NCBI RefSeq assembly: GCF_024055715.1
Contig: NZ_JAMXMV010000034.1
Location: 1 to 64,000, forward strand
Reading direction: 5' to 3'
DNA length: 64,000 bases
From: Actinoallomurus soli
Lineage (GTDB): Bacteria > Actinomycetota > Actinomycetes > Streptosporangiales > Streptosporangiaceae
In this document: positions 50,977 to 59,235 of the stretch, one piece after another
Numbering within the stretch: position 1 is the first letter of the stretch
Layout: the number at the start of each line of letters is the position of its first letter
The notes under the pieces: model-generated
What the model was told of the DNA's origin: nothing
Databases searched by the model: none
The model's input: only the letters and a program-made list of their open reading frames with translations
Made by a program: the position numbers and the translations under genes

Positions 50977-51459
50977 TCAGGGGCGGCAATGTCCGCCCAC
51001 CCAGTGCAGGATCGTCACATAGCTGGTGCCGTAGCCGGTGAGATCGAAGGGTCTGTGCTGCCGGAGGCTGTTCTCCAGGCCGGCGTACACGGTGGCGACG
51101 TCTGAGCTGATGTCGGCCGGGGCCTCGCCGGTCATCCTCTTCCAGATCGCCAATTGCCGGGAGGCCGACAAGGGATTGTCGTCGTTGGAGTCCACGGCCA
51201 TGGACTTCGCGGCATCGGCGCAGAACGCCGCCACAGACGCACCGCCGGCTCCCGGGCGCACGGAGGAGGTGGACGCCGACGGGCTCGCCGCCGCGGTCGA
51301 GGGATCGGCAGCCGTTGTGGATCCAGCACCCGTTCCCGTACTGGTCGATGTGCCGGCGCTGGTCGGTGAGGTGGGTTTTCCCGCCGATCCACCGCACCCG
51401 GAAAGTATCGTCATCATGCTGATCATGAAAACCGCCACCACCGACGGCCGAATATCCAT
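50977..51459 (-). CDS. Lipoprotein of unknown function
   Basis: A 160-residue predicted lipoprotein: hydrophobic leader with lipobox LSGC (about residue 21), a Ser/Thr/Ala-rich low-complexity stretch (about 25-70), then a small helical domain with two Cys residues (AFCADAAK and VGGHC) that could form a disulfide. GGAGG is six bases before the ATG at 51459. Similar Ser/Thr-linked small lipoproteins are common in actinomycetes. It is convergent with the metXY operon. Confidence 0.72.
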   Translation of the reverse strand: MDIRPSVVAVFMISMMTILSGCGGSAGKPTSPTSAGTSTSTGTGAGSTTAADPSTAAASPSASTSSVRPGAGGASVAAFCADAAKSMAVDSNDDNPLSASRQLAIWKRMTGEAPADISSDVATVYAGLENSLRQHRPFDLTGYGTSYVTILHWVGGHCRP

Positions 51460-51549
51460 GCCGCCCTCCCCTTGCATCGGCCCATCATTTCGCGTCGACC
51501 GCCCCGACATTCGTTCGCATGGCACGTCCGAAGCGATCGGGTTCAGGGA

Positions 51550-52164
51550 TCATGGAGTTGTGTTCTGCCACACTGTTACGCGCAGCTTGACCCAGAACGG
51601 CTGCGTTGCACTCGCGTCCAGAACCTTGAGGCCGATCATTCTTCCTGTCGCGCTGATACAGAAGGCGGTGCCGGGCGTACTCTTCACTTGATCGGCGAGC
51701 CTGTTGGTGGTCCTGCACGCCTGATACGTAGGAGTGCTTCCGCCGGAGAGCTGGAAGAGCCTGTTACCGCTACCGGCTCCGAACCCCTGGCCCTCGGCGC
51801 CCTCCCAGAGGTCCCCGCTCTCGCCTTGTACGAGCTGGTCCTGCCCCGGTGCCGCGGGGCCGAGGGGAGCACCGACCCCGGCCGGCATCGTGAAGTCGTA
51901 GGCGCCCAGCCGGGCACCGTTCGCCGTCGAGGGAGTGTCGCCGCCATCGGGCTGCTGAGACGGCCTCACTCCGCCGGCCGCCTTCGTCTCGGTCACCGTG
52001 ACGGTCGGCTGCGGCCCCGCTTTGTCCGCCGTCGCATGACCGGCGAAGAATCCTGCGCCCGTCAGCGCCACCAAAGCGGCACCGATGGCGGATATCCATG
52101 CCGGACCGAGTTCGAAGAAGCGCTCTAAGGCGCTTTTCTCCGGCCCTTTGCCACTCGTGCTCAT
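51550..52164 (-). CDS. Single-pass membrane protein of unknown function
   Basis: A 204-residue protein with a short N-terminal cytoplasmic segment, one hydrophobic helix (ISAIGAALVALTGAGFFAG, about residues 24-42), a Pro/Gly/Thr-rich linker and a C-terminal domain with two Cys (YQACRTT and TAFCISATG). I do not recognise a family. The ATG at 52164 follows a weak GGACGG. It is followed on the same strand by the lipoprotein gene 90 bp away; both may be envelope proteins. Confidence 0.65.
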   Translation of the reverse strand: MSTSGKGPEKSALERFFELGPAWISAIGAALVALTGAGFFAGHATADKAGPQPTVTVTETKAAGGVRPSQQPDGGDTPSTANGARLGAYDFTMPAGVGAPLGPAAPGQDQLVQGESGDLWEGAEGQGFGAGSGNRLFQLSGGSTPTYQACRTTNRLADQVKSTPGTAFCISATGRMIGLKVLDASATQPFWVKLRVTVWQNTTP

Positions 52165-52435
52165 GACCGTCCACGCCCCCGTACTCGCTCTACGCGGCGA
52201 CATGCCCCGTTGGAACAGTCATGTTCCCAGCCTCATCCGGGGAGCGGTAGCCCTACGGTGTATCTATTCCATTACCGGTCGCGAAGCTGAGCCCGATTCT
52301 CATTCCGGACTCACCCGAAACACCGTTCAGCATGGTTCCTCTGATCGCGTATCCGGAAGTCGCGCGGCGCAACCGGCCGCTCGGCGTCCCGGAGCAGGGG
52401 GACGGAATGTCGGTGGCGGTCGGTACGTTCGCGGC

Positions 52436-52762
52436 ATGTTCCGACAGGGAGACCTTCTCATCGTGCCCGTGCCCGACGACGCCGTTCCCGCCGAGGCGCA
52501 GGCGCTGCCGCCGGCGGAGCGCGACGGCCGCGGGCGGCTGGTCCTCGCGCTCGGCGAGGTGACGGGGCACGCGCACGCGGTCGTCGCGCCCGGCGCGCTG
52601 CTGCGCGACCCCGACCCGATGCGCCCGGACTATCTGCACCTGCCGTCCGGGGGCCGACTCGTCCACGAGGAGCATGCGGCGATCGCGCTGCCCAAGGGCT
52701 GGTTCCGGGTCGTCCGCCAGCGCGAGTACATACCCGGCGCGGTGCGTCCCGTCGCCGACTGA
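52436..52762 (+). CDS. Small protein paired with DUF6745-type gene
   Basis: A 108-residue cytoplasmic protein opening MFRQGDLLIVPVPDD, with a central GEVTGHAHAVVAPGA and ending in WFRVVRQREYIPG. It has no transmembrane segment. The pattern resembles short proteins found in front of DUF6745 genes. It lies 19 bp before that gene here, so the two form an operon. GACAGGG-like sequence follows rather than precedes the ATG, and the ribosome site is weak. Function unknown. Confidence 0.75.
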   Translation: MFRQGDLLIVPVPDDAVPAEAQALPPAERDGRGRLVLALGEVTGHAHAVVAPGALLRDPDPMRPDYLHLPSGGRLVHEEHAAIALPKGWFRVVRQREYIPGAVRPVAD

Positions 52763-52781
52763 GCAGGTCAGGAAGGTTCCC

Positions 52782-53870
52782 ATGAACACGCTGGTGACGC
52801 GGGACTGGCGGTCGGTGGCCTTCGCCACCGGTCCGGCCGATCGGGAGCGTGCCGAGGCGGGCATCCGCGCGGCGTACGCCGCGGCCGGGCTGACCGGTCC
52901 GGAGCGCTTCGTCTGGGCGCCGTCGCCCGCCTTCGGCGCGGTCGCGGCCGTGCTGCTGGACGATCCGGGGCATGCGGAGACATTGCGGCAGGGCGGCCTG
53001 GGCGATCAGGTGGATCGGGTCGGTGCCGCGTTGGGCACCGCGGATGCCGGGCGTTCGGTGCGTGACGCCGTGCGCACCCGGCCGTGGGAGGCGGCGCGGA
53101 CCGCGGCCCGGGCCGGGCTGAGCGCGCAGGAGTGGTCGGCGGCGTGGGCGCGCACCGGCGGTGACCTCTGGCGGCAGGTCGACGGGCTGGTCATCCGGAT
53201 CCGCCGGGGGCTCGGCGAGCTGGCGACCGGCGAGGCCGAGGCGCTGCTGCGGGAGGCGACCCTCGACGCGGTGCTCGGGCAGCACGACGCGCCGTGGCTG
53301 GCGCTGTTCGACGCGGTCGGCGGGCTGGAGGGTCTGGCGGGGCCGGCCGAGGCGGCGCGCGCGGCCGGCTGGTGGTGGCCGTACGAGCGACTCGTGATCG
53401 TCTGCGACCGTCCGTCGGAGCTCCATCGGGACGAGCCGGGCCGGCTACACCGCGGCGACGGTCCCGCGCTGAGCTACCCGGACGGTTTCGCGCTGCACGC
53501 CTGGCGTGGCATGCCGATCCCCGCCGACTTCATCGGCACCCTCACGGGGCTGACGGCGGAGCGGATCGCGGCGGAGGAGAACGCCGAGCTGCGCCGGGTG
53601 ATGCTGGAGAACTTCGGGTACGACCGCTACCTCGCGGAGACCGGCGCGCGGCCGCTCCACCGCGACGAGACCGGCGTGCTCTGGCGGATCGACCTGCCCG
53701 GCGACGAGCCCGTCGTCATGGTGGAGGTCGTCAACGCGACCCCGGAGCCGGACGGCACGAGCCGGACATACCATCTTCGGGTCCCACCGGGCACCCGCAC
53801 CGCGCGGGAGGGCGTGGCCTGGACGTTCGGCCTCACCGAGCAGGACTACCGGCCGGTCAGGCAGACGTGA
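52782..53870 (+). CDS. DUF6745-like protein of unknown function
   Basis: A 362-residue cytoplasmic protein. The N-terminal two thirds are helical and Ala-rich; then come WWWPYERLVIVCDRPSELH, GRLHRGDGPALSYPDGFALHAWRGMPIP, and a C-terminal beta part with VEVVNATPEPDG. These blocks match what I recall of the DUF6745 family, often seen with a short partner like the preceding 108-residue protein. GGAAGG precedes the ATG. Its end overlaps the end of the STM4011-type gene by 14 bp in convergent orientation. Confidence 0.75.
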   Translation: MNTLVTRDWRSVAFATGPADRERAEAGIRAAYAAAGLTGPERFVWAPSPAFGAVAAVLLDDPGHAETLRQGGLGDQVDRVGAALGTADAGRSVRDAVRTRPWEAARTAARAGLSAQEWSAAWARTGGDLWRQVDGLVIRIRRGLGELATGEAEALLREATLDAVLGQHDAPWLALFDAVGGLEGLAGPAEAARAAGWWWPYERLVIVCDRPSELHRDEPGRLHRGDGPALSYPDGFALHAWRGMPIPADFIGTLTGLTAERIAAEENAELRRVMLENFGYDRYLAETGARPLHRDETGVLWRIDLPGDEPVVMVEVVNATPEPDGTSRTYHLRVPPGTRTAREGVAWTFGLTEQDYRPVRQT

Positions 53871-54747
53871 GCGGTGCCGCACCCGTGCGGTGCGGCGCCC
53901 ACCACGGGCCGGCCGGGATCCGCTCGAGGACACCGCCGGCGAAGACGTCGTCCAGGCCGAGCGGCTCGAGGTGGACGTAGCCGATGTGGCAGTCGCAGAC
54001 CGCCAGCGGGCAGGGCCGGGGGCGCAACGCGGCGCGGAACGAGCCGTCGTAGAGGTTGCCGAGGACCTCCGGGACGAAGTGGCAGCGGCGCACCGTCCCG
54101 TCACCGTCGACGGAGATGACGCTGTCCCCGGTCCGGCAGGGCAGGCCCCGGCTGGCGTGCGGGTGCCGGCTGTAGCCGAACAGCGGGTCGATGGCGGCCC
54201 ACTCGGCGGCCTCGGCGTCGGAGTAGGCGTGCCCCTCGGCGGCGTTGACCCACAGGTAGGTCTCCGCCGGCAGGTCGGCCCGGAGCCGGCGGGCGTGCGG
54301 CAGGTGGTCGGGCAGCCCGACGATGCCCACGCTGTGCCGTACGCCTCGCTCGGTGAGTTCGCGGCATCTGCCGAGGAAGCGCTCGTACCGCACCTGACCG
54401 GGATGGTACGTCGCCCACAGCGCGAGCGTGGACGGGTCCGCGTCGGCGGTCCAGTCCAGGCGGGCGCTGAGATTGGTCTGGATCGCGACGCGCTCCACGT
54501 GCGGCAGGTGGCTGAGCCCGGTCAGGGCCCGGCGGTACCAGGACCGGACGAGTCCCTCGCCCCAGGGCGTGAACAGGACCGAGACGCCGTGGGACTGCGC
54601 CGCCACCCAGGCGGTGAAGCGTTCGAGGGCGGCGCGGTCGGCGCGCAGCTGTTCCGGGGTGTCGCGCCGCTTGGCGAACGGGCAGTACGGGCAGTCGTAG
54701 TCGCAGCTCGCGAGGGGGCCGCGGTACAGGATCGTCAGGTGGTCCAT
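53857..54747 (-). CDS. STM4011 family radical SAM protein
   Basis: A 296-residue radical SAM protein. CDYDCPYCPF (near residue 14) is the CxxxCxxC motif binding the 4Fe-4S cluster that cleaves SAM. More cysteines near the C-terminus (LPCRTGDSV, RRCHFVPEV, PCPLAVCDCHIGY) look like a second cluster or SPASM-like site. The start shares one base with the stop of the STM4012-type gene. It is the last gene of a five-gene run that matches the Salmonella STM4011-STM4015 set. The substrate is unknown. Confidence 0.85.
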   Translation of the reverse strand: MDHLTILYRGPLASCDYDCPYCPFAKRRDTPEQLRADRAALERFTAWVAAQSHGVSVLFTPWGEGLVRSWYRRALTGLSHLPHVERVAIQTNLSARLDWTADADPSTLALWATYHPGQVRYERFLGRCRELTERGVRHSVGIVGLPDHLPHARRLRADLPAETYLWVNAAEGHAYSDAEAAEWAAIDPLFGYSRHPHASRGLPCRTGDSVISVDGDGTVRRCHFVPEVLGNLYDGSFRAALRPRPCPLAVCDCHIGYVHLEPLGLDDVFAGGVLERIPAGPWWAPHRTGAAPLTSA

Positions 54748-56069
54748 CAGCGCGCCTCGTAGGCGTCCATGAGCGTCCGCACCCTCGGCGAGAACAGCGC
54801 CGGGCCGATCGCGTCGGAGTAGGCCAGGCCGTCCGGCGTGAGCCGGATGACCTCGGTCCGATCGTCGAGCCAGCCCCGGTCCGCCAGGGCCGTCAGTTCG
54901 GCGGCGAAGTCGGCGGCCGGGTCCGTGCCGAACCGCCGCCGGTAGTCCGCCCGCCGCAGACCGGACGCCTGCAGCAGGGACTGGAGGAGGTGACGGCGGC
55001 GCCGCTCGTCGTCGTCCAGCACGAAGCCGACGCGCGCGTCTCCGAACTCGCGGGTCCGTACGTACTCGTCGATGATGCCGCGCACGGCGCTCGCCCCGAC
55101 GGCGTACTCGAAGGAGTAGTGCAGTTCCGTCGTGTAGGACCGGGCGCCGCAGCCCAGGCCGACCATGCCGTCGGTCTGGCAGCAGTACGTGGTGCCGTCG
55201 TCGCCCGTGCCGGCGGACGGCCGCCGGAACATGCGCATCGACACCTGCTCGTAGCCGAGCCCGAGCAGGTGGTCGCGGCCGATGCGGTACAGCTCCAGCC
55301 GCTGGTCGTCCCAGCTCCTGCCCTGCCGGCCGAGCCCGGTGAGCGGCCGGACGTACAGCGGGTAGAGGTACAGCTCCTCCGGTTCCCAGGACAGCGCCGC
55401 GTCGAGCGAGGAGAGCCAGGACTCGGGGGTCTGGCCGTCGATGCCGTAGATCAGGTCGATGTTGAGCGTGTCGAAGCCGGTGGCGCGGATGCGGTCCAGC
55501 GCGGACTCGACCTCGGCGCGCTTCTGCGGGCGTACCGCGGCGCGGGCCTCGGCGTCGACGAAGCTCTGCACTCCGATCGAGACGCGGGTGGTCCCGCGTT
55601 CGGCGAGGACCGTCAGCCGGTCGGTGGTCGCGGTCGCCGGTGACGTCTCGACGCTGAGCGGGATCCGCGTGAGATCCGCGAAGCGCCCGGCGAGGTCGCA
55701 GAGGCGGTCCAGCTCCGCCGCCGTCAGATAGGTGGGCGTGCCGCCGCCGAACGCGGCGGTGGCGAAGGTCGCCTTGCCCAGAGCGTCGCCTACGGCGTCC
55801 GCCTGGCGTTCCAGCGCGTCCAGGTAGGCGGTCGTCAGCTCCTCGGGCGCGCCCGTACGGGTGAACAGGTTGCAGAAGCCGCAGCGCATCTCGCAGAACG
55901 GCACGTGCAGGTAGAGGAACAGCGCGTCGCGTCGCTCGTCCGCCCAGACGTCGGACAGCCGGGGACGCGGGGTGAGCGGCCGGTAAGCCGTCTTGTGCGG
56001 ATACGCGTAGACGTATCCCTGGTACGGGCGGGTCAGGTCCGGGGGCGCGGATGTGGTCGGCGAGGTCAT
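54747..56069 (-). CDS. STM4012 family radical SAM protein (HemN-like)
   Basis: A 440-residue radical SAM protein of the HemN/HemW-like group. LHVPFCEMRCGFCN holds the CxxxCxxC cluster motif, with AFGGGTPTYL and TTRVSIGVQSF as in HemN-like enzymes. The C-terminal wing is present. It need not be a coproporphyrinogen enzyme, since no heme gene is near and it lies in the STM4011-4015 set. The ATG at 56069 overlaps the previous stop (ATGA). Confidence 0.88.
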   Translation of the reverse strand: MTSPTTSAPPDLTRPYQGYVYAYPHKTAYRPLTPRPRLSDVWADERRDALFLYLHVPFCEMRCGFCNLFTRTGAPEELTTAYLDALERQADAVGDALGKATFATAAFGGGTPTYLTAAELDRLCDLAGRFADLTRIPLSVETSPATATTDRLTVLAERGTTRVSIGVQSFVDAEARAAVRPQKRAEVESALDRIRATGFDTLNIDLIYGIDGQTPESWLSSLDAALSWEPEELYLYPLYVRPLTGLGRQGRSWDDQRLELYRIGRDHLLGLGYEQVSMRMFRRPSAGTGDDGTTYCCQTDGMVGLGCGARSYTTELHYSFEYAVGASAVRGIIDEYVRTREFGDARVGFVLDDDERRRRHLLQSLLQASGLRRADYRRRFGTDPAADFAAELTALADRGWLDDRTEVIRLTPDGLAYSDAIGPALFSPRVRTLMDAYEAR

Positions 56070-56863
56070 GACAACAGGAACTCCGCGTATGGCACGGTCC
56101 ACACGATCTCATGGCCGAAACGGTGGCCCGTATGGCCGTCCTCGCCGTACGCGGTGCCGTGGTCGGAGCAGATGATGACGAAGCAGGGACGGCGCATCAG
56201 GTCGAAGAGGGCGCCGATGTGCCGGTCGACGTATTCGAGCGCCGCCGCGTGGGTGGCCCGCGAGTCCTGCCCGCGCTCGGCGCCGGCCGCGTAGAACCAG
56301 TTCGGCTGGTGCAGCGAGGACACGTTGACCAGCATGAAGAGCCTCCGGTCGGCCGGGAGGCCCGCGACCACGCGCTCGGCACGGGCGATCTGGTGCTCCA
56401 GCGACCTCGGGTCGGTCACGCCGAACTCCGGCTCCCAGTGGCTCTCGGCGAACAGGCCGGGCAGGGCCGAGCCGAGCGGGCCGCGCTTGTTGAAGAACCC
56501 CACGCCGCCGATGCAGACCGTGTGGTACCCGGCCTGGGCCAGCCCGGCCGGCAGGTCCGCGGCGTCGTACACCCACGTGCCGGGCTCCGTCGTCTCGCTG
56601 CTGGCGAAGCGAGCCGCGAAGAGCCGTGGATGCGGGCCGGGCCGGGCCGGGGTCGGCAGGAATCCCGCGAGGAAGGCCGCGTGCGCCGCGTAGGTGAAGC
56701 TGCCCGGCGTGTGCCGTCGCTCCCACCTGCCCTCCGGCAGCACCGCCGCCAGGGTGGGCGTTCGTCCGGCCGCCATCGACTCCACTGCGACGTCGTACCG
56801 CAACGTGTCCAGGGTGACCAGCAGCAGATCGTGGTCGCCCACGATGGCGTTCATGTCGCGCAT
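56066..56863 (-). CDS. STM4013 family sulfatase-like hydrolase
   Basis: A 265-residue protein of the alkaline phosphatase/sulfatase superfamily. The metal-binding opening LLLVTLDTLRYD is present, and FVIICSDHGTAYGEDGHTGHRFGHE carries the C-terminal Asp-His metal ligands. The classical sulfatase Cys/Ser-x-Pro-x-Arg formylglycine motif is absent, so it is more likely a phosphohydrolase or phosphotransferase. The start is the ATG at 56863 (GAGGG seven bases upstream) or 56854 (ATGA overlap). Confidence 0.85.
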   Translation of the reverse strand: MRDMNAIVGDHDLLLVTLDTLRYDVAVESMAAGRTPTLAAVLPEGRWERRHTPGSFTYAAHAAFLAGFLPTPARPGPHPRLFAARFASSETTEPGTWVYDAADLPAGLAQAGYHTVCIGGVGFFNKRGPLGSALPGLFAESHWEPEFGVTDPRSLEHQIARAERVVAGLPADRRLFMLVNVSSLHQPNWFYAAGAERGQDSRATHAAALEYVDRHIGALFDLMRRPCFVIICSDHGTAYGEDGHTGHRFGHEIVWTVPYAEFLLS

Positions 56864-57942
56864 GCCGGAACCCTCGTGGTCAGGGCGGCGGCGACCTGGG
56901 CGGCGTAGGTGTCCAGGCCCTCGGCGGGGCCGTCCGGCAGGCCGGTCAGGCCCGGCAGCAGGTCGCCGAACGCGTTGACCTCCGCCACCGCCGGACGCCG
57001 GCGGCCGGCGCCGATGAGCAGGTCGACACCGACCATGAGGCTGCCGGGGAAGCACGCCGCCGCCTCCGCGCAGATCTCGATCGCCCGCCGCCAGCCGGAC
57101 TCGCCGAGCAGCTCGCGCACCGCGCGCAGGTCCCCGCGTGCCCCGCCGAGATGCAGGTTCGTCATCGGGTGGCGGCTGGTGCGGACGACCGCGTGCGTCG
57201 GGCTCCCCGCGACCACCACCACGCGCAGGTCGAACACGCGGCCGCCGATCGACGCCTTGGGCAGCCAGGCCTCGACGTGCAGTCCGTCCGGAGCCAGCGC
57301 GTCGACGAGCGCCGCGACCTCGCGCTCGCTCTCGTACGAGCGGACGCGCAGCGAGTTGTGGAACTCTCCGTGGGCGTCGCGGGCCGCGGAGGTGACCGCC
57401 TTGATCCGGCCGGGGGCCACCTGCAGGGCGACGACCCCGGAGGCCGACGATCCGTGCGCCGGCTTGACGAACACCCGGCTCCGGCCGGTCTCCGCCATGC
57501 GGACGCGCAGTTCGTCGTAGCCGCGTACGGCCGGCAGCGCCGGCGGCACCGGCACGCCCGCCGCGCTGAGACGCGCGTGGCAGCGGCGCTTGTCGAACAT
57601 CACCGCGATCTCGCCCGCGTCGCCGAGCATCCGCGCCTCGCCGGCGGCGGCCGTGATCCGCCGGAGTCCGGCGGTGAAGGCCGCGTACCACCGCGCGGAC
57701 CCGGTGACGCGCGCGGGATCTCCCGGTCCGCGCAGCAGCGCGGCGGTTTCCGGGTCCTCTCCGGGAGAGTCGATGCGCAGGAACGTGCCCGGCTCGACGT
57801 GGATCCGGCTCCCCCGCAGCACGTCGCGCCAGTCGATGACACGCGGCTCGGGCAGGCCACGGCCGCGGCAGGCGGCGGCGAACAGCGCCGCCCGCCGGCC
57901 GCCCGGAACGGCGACCACGGTGAAGGCCGCCTCCGGCGTCAC
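56851..57942 (-). CDS. STM4014 family ATP-grasp protein
   Basis: A 363-residue protein with an ATP-grasp-type fold: FDKRRCHARLSAAGVPVPP (lid/central domain start), RVFVKPAHGSSASGVVAL (ATP-binding Lys and Gly loop), FDLRVVVVAG, and MVGVDLLIG then AVAEVNAFGD with the Mg-binding Glu/Asn. ATP-grasp enzymes ligate a carboxylate to an amine or thiol. It is the second gene of the five-gene set; its GTG overlaps the STM4015-type stop (GTGA). The substrate is unknown. Confidence 0.86.
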   Translation of the reverse strand: MTPEAAFTVVAVPGGRRAALFAAACRGRGLPEPRVIDWRDVLRGSRIHVEPGTFLRIDSPGEDPETAALLRGPGDPARVTGSARWYAAFTAGLRRITAAAGEARMLGDAGEIAVMFDKRRCHARLSAAGVPVPPALPAVRGYDELRVRMAETGRSRVFVKPAHGSSASGVVALQVAPGRIKAVTSAARDAHGEFHNSLRVRSYESEREVAALVDALAPDGLHVEAWLPKASIGGRVFDLRVVVVAGSPTHAVVRTSRHPMTNLHLGGARGDLRAVRELLGESGWRRAIEICAEAAACFPGSLMVGVDLLIGAGRRRPAVAEVNAFGDLLPGLTGLPDGPAEGLDTYAAQVAAALTTRVPACAT

Positions 57943-58868
57943 TCGTCGACCGCCACGTAGCGCTCGTCGTCCTCGGCCTTCTCCTGCTCGCTCAGGTCGA
58001 CCTCGACGCCGGGAAGCGCGGCCCGGACCCGTTCGACCATCCGGTCGCTGAGGAAGTGATGGTGCAGGTCGAGCCGCTTCAGGTGGGTGAGCGGCTGACC
58101 GGACAGCAACGCCTCCGCGCCCTCGTCCGTCAGGATGCCCATCGCCAGGCTCAGCGACTCCAGCCGGGCCACGACGGGCGCGCTCGCGACCGCCGCCGCG
58201 ATCTCGTCCTGGATCTCGCTGTCCTCCAGCCCGAGATGCCGCAGCGCGGGCAGCCGCTCTCCGCTCAGGACAGGGGCGAGGTCGGCCACGCCGGCGTTGC
58301 CGCCGTAGTTCTCGACGCCGAGCCAGAGGTCGAGGTGTTCGAGGTTCGGCAGGTCGCTGGCGGCCACCGCCCGCACCACATCCGCGGGCAGGCCGCCCGA
58401 CTCCATCCGCAGCACGGTCAGCGCCTCGCTCTTGATCGGGTCCATGGCGAGCCCGGTGCCGCCGCGCACCTCCAGACGCCGCAGGCCGGGGAACGCCGTG
58501 AACAGCGGCGTGATGTCGGACTGCTCGATCCAGGAGATCTCCGCCTCCTCCGCCTCGATGTCCCCGAGGAACAGCGCGCGCAGCTTCGGCAGCCGGCCGG
58601 CCGCCTCGACCAGCAGGTCCACCGGGTCGACCTCACCCGAGTCGTACGAGGCGCCCCAGTAGCCGATGACCAGGGCGGTCACCTGGGAGCCGTCGACCTG
58701 TCCGAGGAAGCGCTCGAACACCTCCTCGAACGCGGCCTCTTCGAACGCGGTGCCGATCCGCCAGGCGGCGGACGCCGCCGGCGGGAGCGGCTCCCCCGCT
58801 TCCTCGGCCAGCAGGAGATCGACGACCGGAAGGCCGTCGAATTCCGAGAGATGGTCGTCTATGAACAC
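57939..58868 (-). CDS. STM4015 family leucine-rich-repeat-like protein
   Basis: A 309-residue cytoplasmic acidic protein. Regular Leu-rich units (LPKLRALFLGDIE, FPGLRRLEVRGG, LPNLEHLDLWLG, LPALRHLGLEDSEI, LTHLKRLDLHHHFLSD) at about 25-residue spacing make a curved LRR-like scaffold. The GTG at 58868 has GGAAAGG-type sequence upstream; an upstream ATG at 58904 is possible. It is the first gene of the STM4011-4015 set and probably binds a partner protein or peptide substrate for the two radical SAM enzymes; this is inference. Confidence 0.85.
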   Translation of the reverse strand: MFIDDHLSEFDGLPVVDLLLAEEAGEPLPPAASAAWRIGTAFEEAAFEEVFERFLGQVDGSQVTALVIGYWGASYDSGEVDPVDLLVEAAGRLPKLRALFLGDIEAEEAEISWIEQSDITPLFTAFPGLRRLEVRGGTGLAMDPIKSEALTVLRMESGGLPADVVRAVAASDLPNLEHLDLWLGVENYGGNAGVADLAPVLSGERLPALRHLGLEDSEIQDEIAAAVASAPVVARLESLSLAMGILTDEGAEALLSGQPLTHLKRLDLHHHFLSDRMVERVRAALPGVEVDLSEQEKAEDDERYVAVDE

Positions 58869-59028
58869 AGCCGGAGACCTTTCCTCATGGATGACCCGAC
58901 ACATCTACCAGAGGGGGAAGACACTCGGCTGTCCGTTCGCGCGGAAACCGTTCGCCGCGGTCCCGAGGGCGGGGTTCCTCCCGGGAACCATTCCGTCAGT
59001 GACGCCCCAAACCGTACTGCGCAACCTA

Positions 59029-59072
59029 TTGCAACGATGCAGTGGCCCAGGCTACCGTCTTGCAACGTTGCA
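59029..59072 (+). promoter_or_regulatory. Sugar-importer promoter with two LacI-type operators
   Basis: In the 367-bp gap 58869-59235. Promoter: -35 TTGCAA (59029-59034), 18-bp spacer, -10 TACCGT (59053-59058). TGCAACGATGCA (59030-59041, one mismatch) overlaps the -35. TGCAACGTTGCA (59061-59072, perfect palindrome) lies on the expected transcription start. The two sites are 31 bp apart. No LacI gene adjoins within the window. Confidence 0.72.
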
Positions 59073-59235
59073 GTAACGCGGTCGACCAGCCGCCGAAACC
59101 AAGGTCTGCTTCGCCGGAGCGCGGAAATCCCGTCCCGGTCCGGCAGCACGGGTCGCGAAAGGCCGCTGCGTTCTCAGGCAGCCGTATCACAGGCCCTTGA
59201 ACACTCCACCGAGCTCCACGAAGTCCTGAGGTGAC

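Noticed and set aside
54747-56069. Calling the HemN-like protein a coproporphyrinogen dehydrogenase
   Set aside because: No heme genes nearby, and it sits in an intact STM4011-4015-type set whose HemN-like member is a separate family.
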